Shown here: piece after piece, positions 6,727-8,098 of the stretch | How positions within the stretch are numbered: position 1 is the stretch's first letter | How the letters are laid out: every line of letters starts with the position of its first letter | From: Hadersleviella sp041745395 | GTDB lineage: Bacteria > Chloroflexota > Anaerolineae > Promineifilales > Promineifilaceae | Length of the DNA: 8,098 nt | Reading direction: 5' to 3' | NCBI GenBank assembly: GCA_041745395.1 | Contig: JBGTIZ010000410.1 | Location: forward strand, 1-8,098 | The notes under the pieces: model-generated | Told to the model about the DNA's origin: nothing | The model's database searches: none | Seen by the model: only the letters and a program-made list of their open reading frames with translations | Made by a program: the position numbers and the translations under genes

Positions 6727-7647
6727 ATGTCTTTTCGCAATTATCCGCTTATGGTGGGTGGGGCAATCACGGCCGTGTTTTTTCTCCTCGCCCTATTTGG
6801 CCCCACCCTCGCCCCGATTGACCCCATGGAACGCTTCGCCGACGTTATCCGCGACGACGAGGGCAACATGTTCATCCCCAGCGTGCGCCCCGTGCCCCCC
6901 TTCACGCTCGACCAGTTCCCGCTGGGTACAGACAATGCGGGACGGGATATTTTCAGCCGCCTGCTGTGGGCGGTACGGCCGACTTTGTTCGCCTGCACGG
7001 CCGTGGTTTTGGGTCGTCTCCTCATCGCTATCCCCCTCGGCCTCATGGCTGGCTGGCTCCAAGAAAGCTGGTTCGACCGCCTGACCGATGGCTTTACCAG
7101 CCTGATTGTGGCTATTCCTCAACTCATTCTCGCCATCGCCATTATCGCCCTTAATCCCGACCGAGAACTAAGCCTCTTTATCCTTGTCCTGACCCTCATC
7201 GGCTGGCCTGACCTGATGAAATACGTGCGCAACCAGACCACCATTACCCGCCAAGCCGAGTTTATCACCAGTGCCAAAGCGATTGGCGCCAGCACGCCCG
7301 CCATTTTGCGCCGCCACGTTTTCCCCCAGCTTTGGCCCGCCCTGCCCGCGCTCATTGCCTTTGAACTGAGTGCCGTGCTTCTGCTTTTTGCGGAACTCGG
7401 TTTTTTGGGCTTTTTTATCGGCAATGGCTACGTCATTTTTGGAGCCGACCCCAACAGCACGGGCCTCATCGCCACGGGTCTCACCGCTGGGACGCCCGAG
7501 CTAGGGCAAATGCTGTCCGACTTTTGGGCCAAAATTTTTGAATCGCCGTGGGAGATGGTCAGCGCGGCCACTATTATATTTTTGATGGTCTTTGGGTTTA
7601 ACATGCTGGGGGAGGGGTTGCGCCGTTACACGGCCGTGCGGCGTTGA
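6727..7647 (+). CDS. Peptide/nickel-type ABC transporter permease, DppC/OppC family
   Basis: This is the partner channel subunit to the preceding DppB-like protein. From the chosen ATG it has 306 residues. The N-terminal FRNYPLMVGG and helix 1 (about 9-29) lead into LALFGPTLAPIDP, then an extracytoplasmic segment. The family signature LGTDNAGRDIFSRL follows at 67-80. Further helices lie near 86-110, 124-142, 148-163, 205-230 and 276-297. The EAA loop is at about 175-205 (AEFITSAKAIGAS, then RRHVFPQL), and the C-terminus FNMLGEGLRR is typical. An upstream in-frame GTG at 6712 would add five residues and overlap the previous gene by 11 bases. Neither start has a clear ribosome site, so translational coupling is likely and ATG is preferred. 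The gene contains three CACGGCCGTG copies, each read as Thr-Ala-Val. No ATPase or binding-protein gene follows directly. Confidence 0.91.
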   Translation: MSFRNYPLMVGGAITAVFFLLALFGPTLAPIDPMERFADVIRDDEGNMFIPSVRPVPPFTLDQFPLGTDNAGRDIFSRLLWAVRPTLFACTAVVLGRLLIAIPLGLMAGWLQESWFDRLTDGFTSLIVAIPQLILAIAIIALNPDRELSLFILVLTLIGWPDLMKYVRNQTTITRQAEFITSAKAIGASTPAILRRHVFPQLWPALPALIAFELSAVLLLFAELGFLGFFIGNGYVIFGADPNSTGLIATGLTAGTPELGQMLSDFWAKIFESPWEMVSAATIIFLMVFGFNMLGEGLRRYTAVRR

Positions 7648-7685
7648 GTAAGGCGAGGGGGAGAGTAAGAGAGGAAGGGAGTAAG
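7646..7685 (+). repeat. Purine-rich tract with three GAGTAAG motifs
   Basis: GAGTAAG occurs at 7646-7652, 7663-7669 and 7679-7685, spaced 17 and 16 bases apart in an almost all-purine strand. The first copy overlaps the stop codon of the second permease. No hairpin is formed, so it is not an intrinsic terminator. Role unknown. Confidence 0.5.
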
Positions 7686-7710
7686 AGATGAGCGACCTGA
7701 AAAAAGGGAC

Positions 7711-7731
7711 GAATTACAAATTACGAATGAC
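7711..7731 (+). repeat. Short degenerate 7-bp array (three units)
   Basis: Units are GAATTAC, AAATTAC and GAATGAC. The period is the same as in the other arrays, but the sequence is more diverged, so membership in the same family is uncertain. Confidence 0.45.
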
Positions 7732-7757
7732 GAAAGGAGCGGATTTTCTCTTGAGGC

Positions 7758-7949
7758 TTAAAAATTTAATTCGGTAATAGCGGCTTCGTCGTGGCCTGCG
7801 GCCACGACTCGCCAGAAAGAGGGTATTTTTTTCGTTTGGGCGTTCGCCCAAACGAAAAAAATACCCTTTAGGGGGGCCGAGCCGCCGCAGGCGGCGAGGC
7901 AGATTCACCAGCACAGAGGGCAAAATCTTTTACCGACTTAATTTTTTAA
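7758..7949. repeat. Nested palindromic repeat element, copy 2 with outer inverted repeat
   Basis: The outer arms 7758-7780 and 7927-7949 are inverted and match at 20 of 23 positions. Inside lies the composite element 7783-7900. It begins with GCTTCGTCG and a hairpin with 9-bp arms GTCGTGGCC / GGCCACGAC and loop TGC (7788-7808). A central perfect palindrome with 22-bp arms (7821-7842 and 7845-7866) and a 2-base spacer TT follows. It ends with the GCCGCC-gca-GGCGGC hairpin and GAGGC. No coding capacity or transposase is seen. It could be a MITE, a REP-type repeat or another folded mobile element. Confidence 0.7.
7821..7866. repeat. Central perfect palindrome of copy 2 (22-bp arms)
   Basis: The arms run from GGGTA through seven T, CGTTTGGGCG, then a TT spacer, and back perfectly to TACCC. 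The T run precedes and the A run follows the GC-rich core, the reverse of an intrinsic terminator in both directions, so a simple terminator role is unlikely. Confidence 0.85.
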
Positions 7950-7978
7950 AGTCCAAGAGAGAGCGTTGCACAAAATAG

Positions 7979-8007
7979 TTGAAAGAAAAAGCGGTTTGTG
8001 AAATGAT
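7979..8007 (+). promoter_or_regulatory. Possible sigma-70-type promoter before the right-edge reading frame
   Basis: TTGAAA (7979-7984) and AATGAT (8002-8007) are separated by exactly 17 bases. The -35 matches five of six positions and the -10 four of six. It would drive the frame that opens at 8045. Confidence 0.3.
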
Positions 8008-8017
8008 GTGAATATCT

Positions 8018-8037
8018 ACTCCACAACACTCCACAAA
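8018..8037 (+). repeat. Tandem 10-bp repeat
   Basis: ACTCCACAAC is followed directly by ACTCCACAAA, differing in one base. It lies between the candidate promoter and the ATG at 8045, so it would be in the leader. Possible binding site or chance. Confidence 0.4.
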
Positions 8038-8044
8038 CACGCTT

Positions 8045-8098
8045 ATGACAAACAGTATACAGCAAGCCCCCACAAATTCAATCGCCAATCCAGAGCTA
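8045..8098 (+). CDS. Possible 5' end of a gene cut by the window edge
   Basis: An ATG opens a frame of 18 codons that stays open to the edge, starting MTNSIQQAPTNSIANPEL. There is no clear ribosome site, only AC-rich sequence before the ATG. A candidate promoter lies about 40 bases upstream. The Ser/Asn/Pro-rich start fits a variable N-terminal tail but names no family. Being co-directional with the permeases, it could be an ATPase subunit of the same importer, but nothing visible shows this. Confidence 0.3.
   Translation, partial: MTNSIQQAPTNSIANPEL

Larger units (their letters stand above)
1530..7638. repeat. Dispersed 10-bp palindrome CACGGCCGTG, nine exact copies
   Basis: Exact copies start at 1530, 2226, 2484, 2580, 5124, 5577, 6768, 6996 and 7629. 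Near copies sharing CGGCCGTG on the plus strand start at 1235, 2102, 2756 and 4484. Further partial matches are at about 4305 and 6152. Five exact copies are in the kinase gene, three in the second permease gene and one in the intergenic region; none is in fabI or the first permease gene. Random expectation for one 10-mer in 8 kb is about 0.01. The behaviour recalls the cyanobacterial HIP1 palindrome, but the sequence differs. Confidence 0.85.
7648..8044. other. Non-coding, repeat-rich region after the permease genes
   Basis: There is no credible gene in these 397 bases. It holds the rest of the purine-rich tract, a short heptamer array (7711-7731), the nested palindromic element copy 2 (7758-7949), a weak promoter (7979-8007) and a tandem 10-bp repeat (8018-8037). 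I find no standard terminator with a GC stem followed by a T run for the permease transcript. Confidence 0.65.

Noticed and set aside
7821..7866. Intrinsic terminator reading of the perfect palindrome
   Set aside because: In both directions the T run precedes and the A run follows the GC core, so no U tail follows the stem.
7714..7923. Minus-strand open frame of 69 codons after the permeases
   Set aside because: It is made almost entirely of the palindromic element; the Arg-rich peptide is a by-product of the repeat.

Overview
The window holds four complete protein genes, one possible gene start at the right edge, and an unusual density of small repeats. The organism is a bacterium of moderately high G+C. 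A soluble kinase with many GAF domains, a type II fatty-acid enoyl reductase and Dpp/Opp-type permeases suggest a free-living lineage. Chloroflexota is my best guess from the general look of the proteins, but this is inference. The heptamer arrays and the iterated palindrome resemble genome habits best described in filamentous cyanobacteria, so that group is not excluded.

Layout. Positions 1-114 hold no gene I can support. The minus strand carries fabI (115-906) and, upstream of it in the same direction, a 1388-residue cytosolic sensor histidine kinase (1065-5231) built as receiver-like domain, five GAF domains, PAS, HisKA and HATPase. A 573-bp divergent intergenic region (5232-5804) separates the kinase from two plus-strand permease genes (5805-6722 and 6727-7647). 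These encode the DppB-like and DppC-like halves of a peptide/nickel-type ABC importer. No ATPase or substrate-binding protein is present. Positions 7648-8044 are non-coding and repeat-rich, and a reading frame opens at 8045 and runs off the edge.

How the genes work together. FabI acts in fatty-acid elongation. The kinase probably integrates small-molecule or redox signals, but no response regulator is next to it and its target cannot be read here. The permeases would form one heterodimeric channel. The divergent arrangement of kinase and permeases allows shared control but does not show it.

The most interesting content is the repeat layer. (1) The 10-bp palindrome CACGGCCGTG occurs nine times exactly, against about 0.01 expected by chance; all eight coding copies are read in the same frame as Thr-Ala-Val. 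(2) A composite palindromic element of about 76-118 bp occurs twice, in the two large intergenic regions. Each copy sits inside an outer inverted repeat whose sequence differs between the copies. (3) Degenerate 7-bp tandem arrays (consensus ACCATTC) occur in the leaders of fabI and the first permease and at the 3' end of the kinase gene, where the array supplies the last eight codons and the stop; a weaker related array lies after the second permease.
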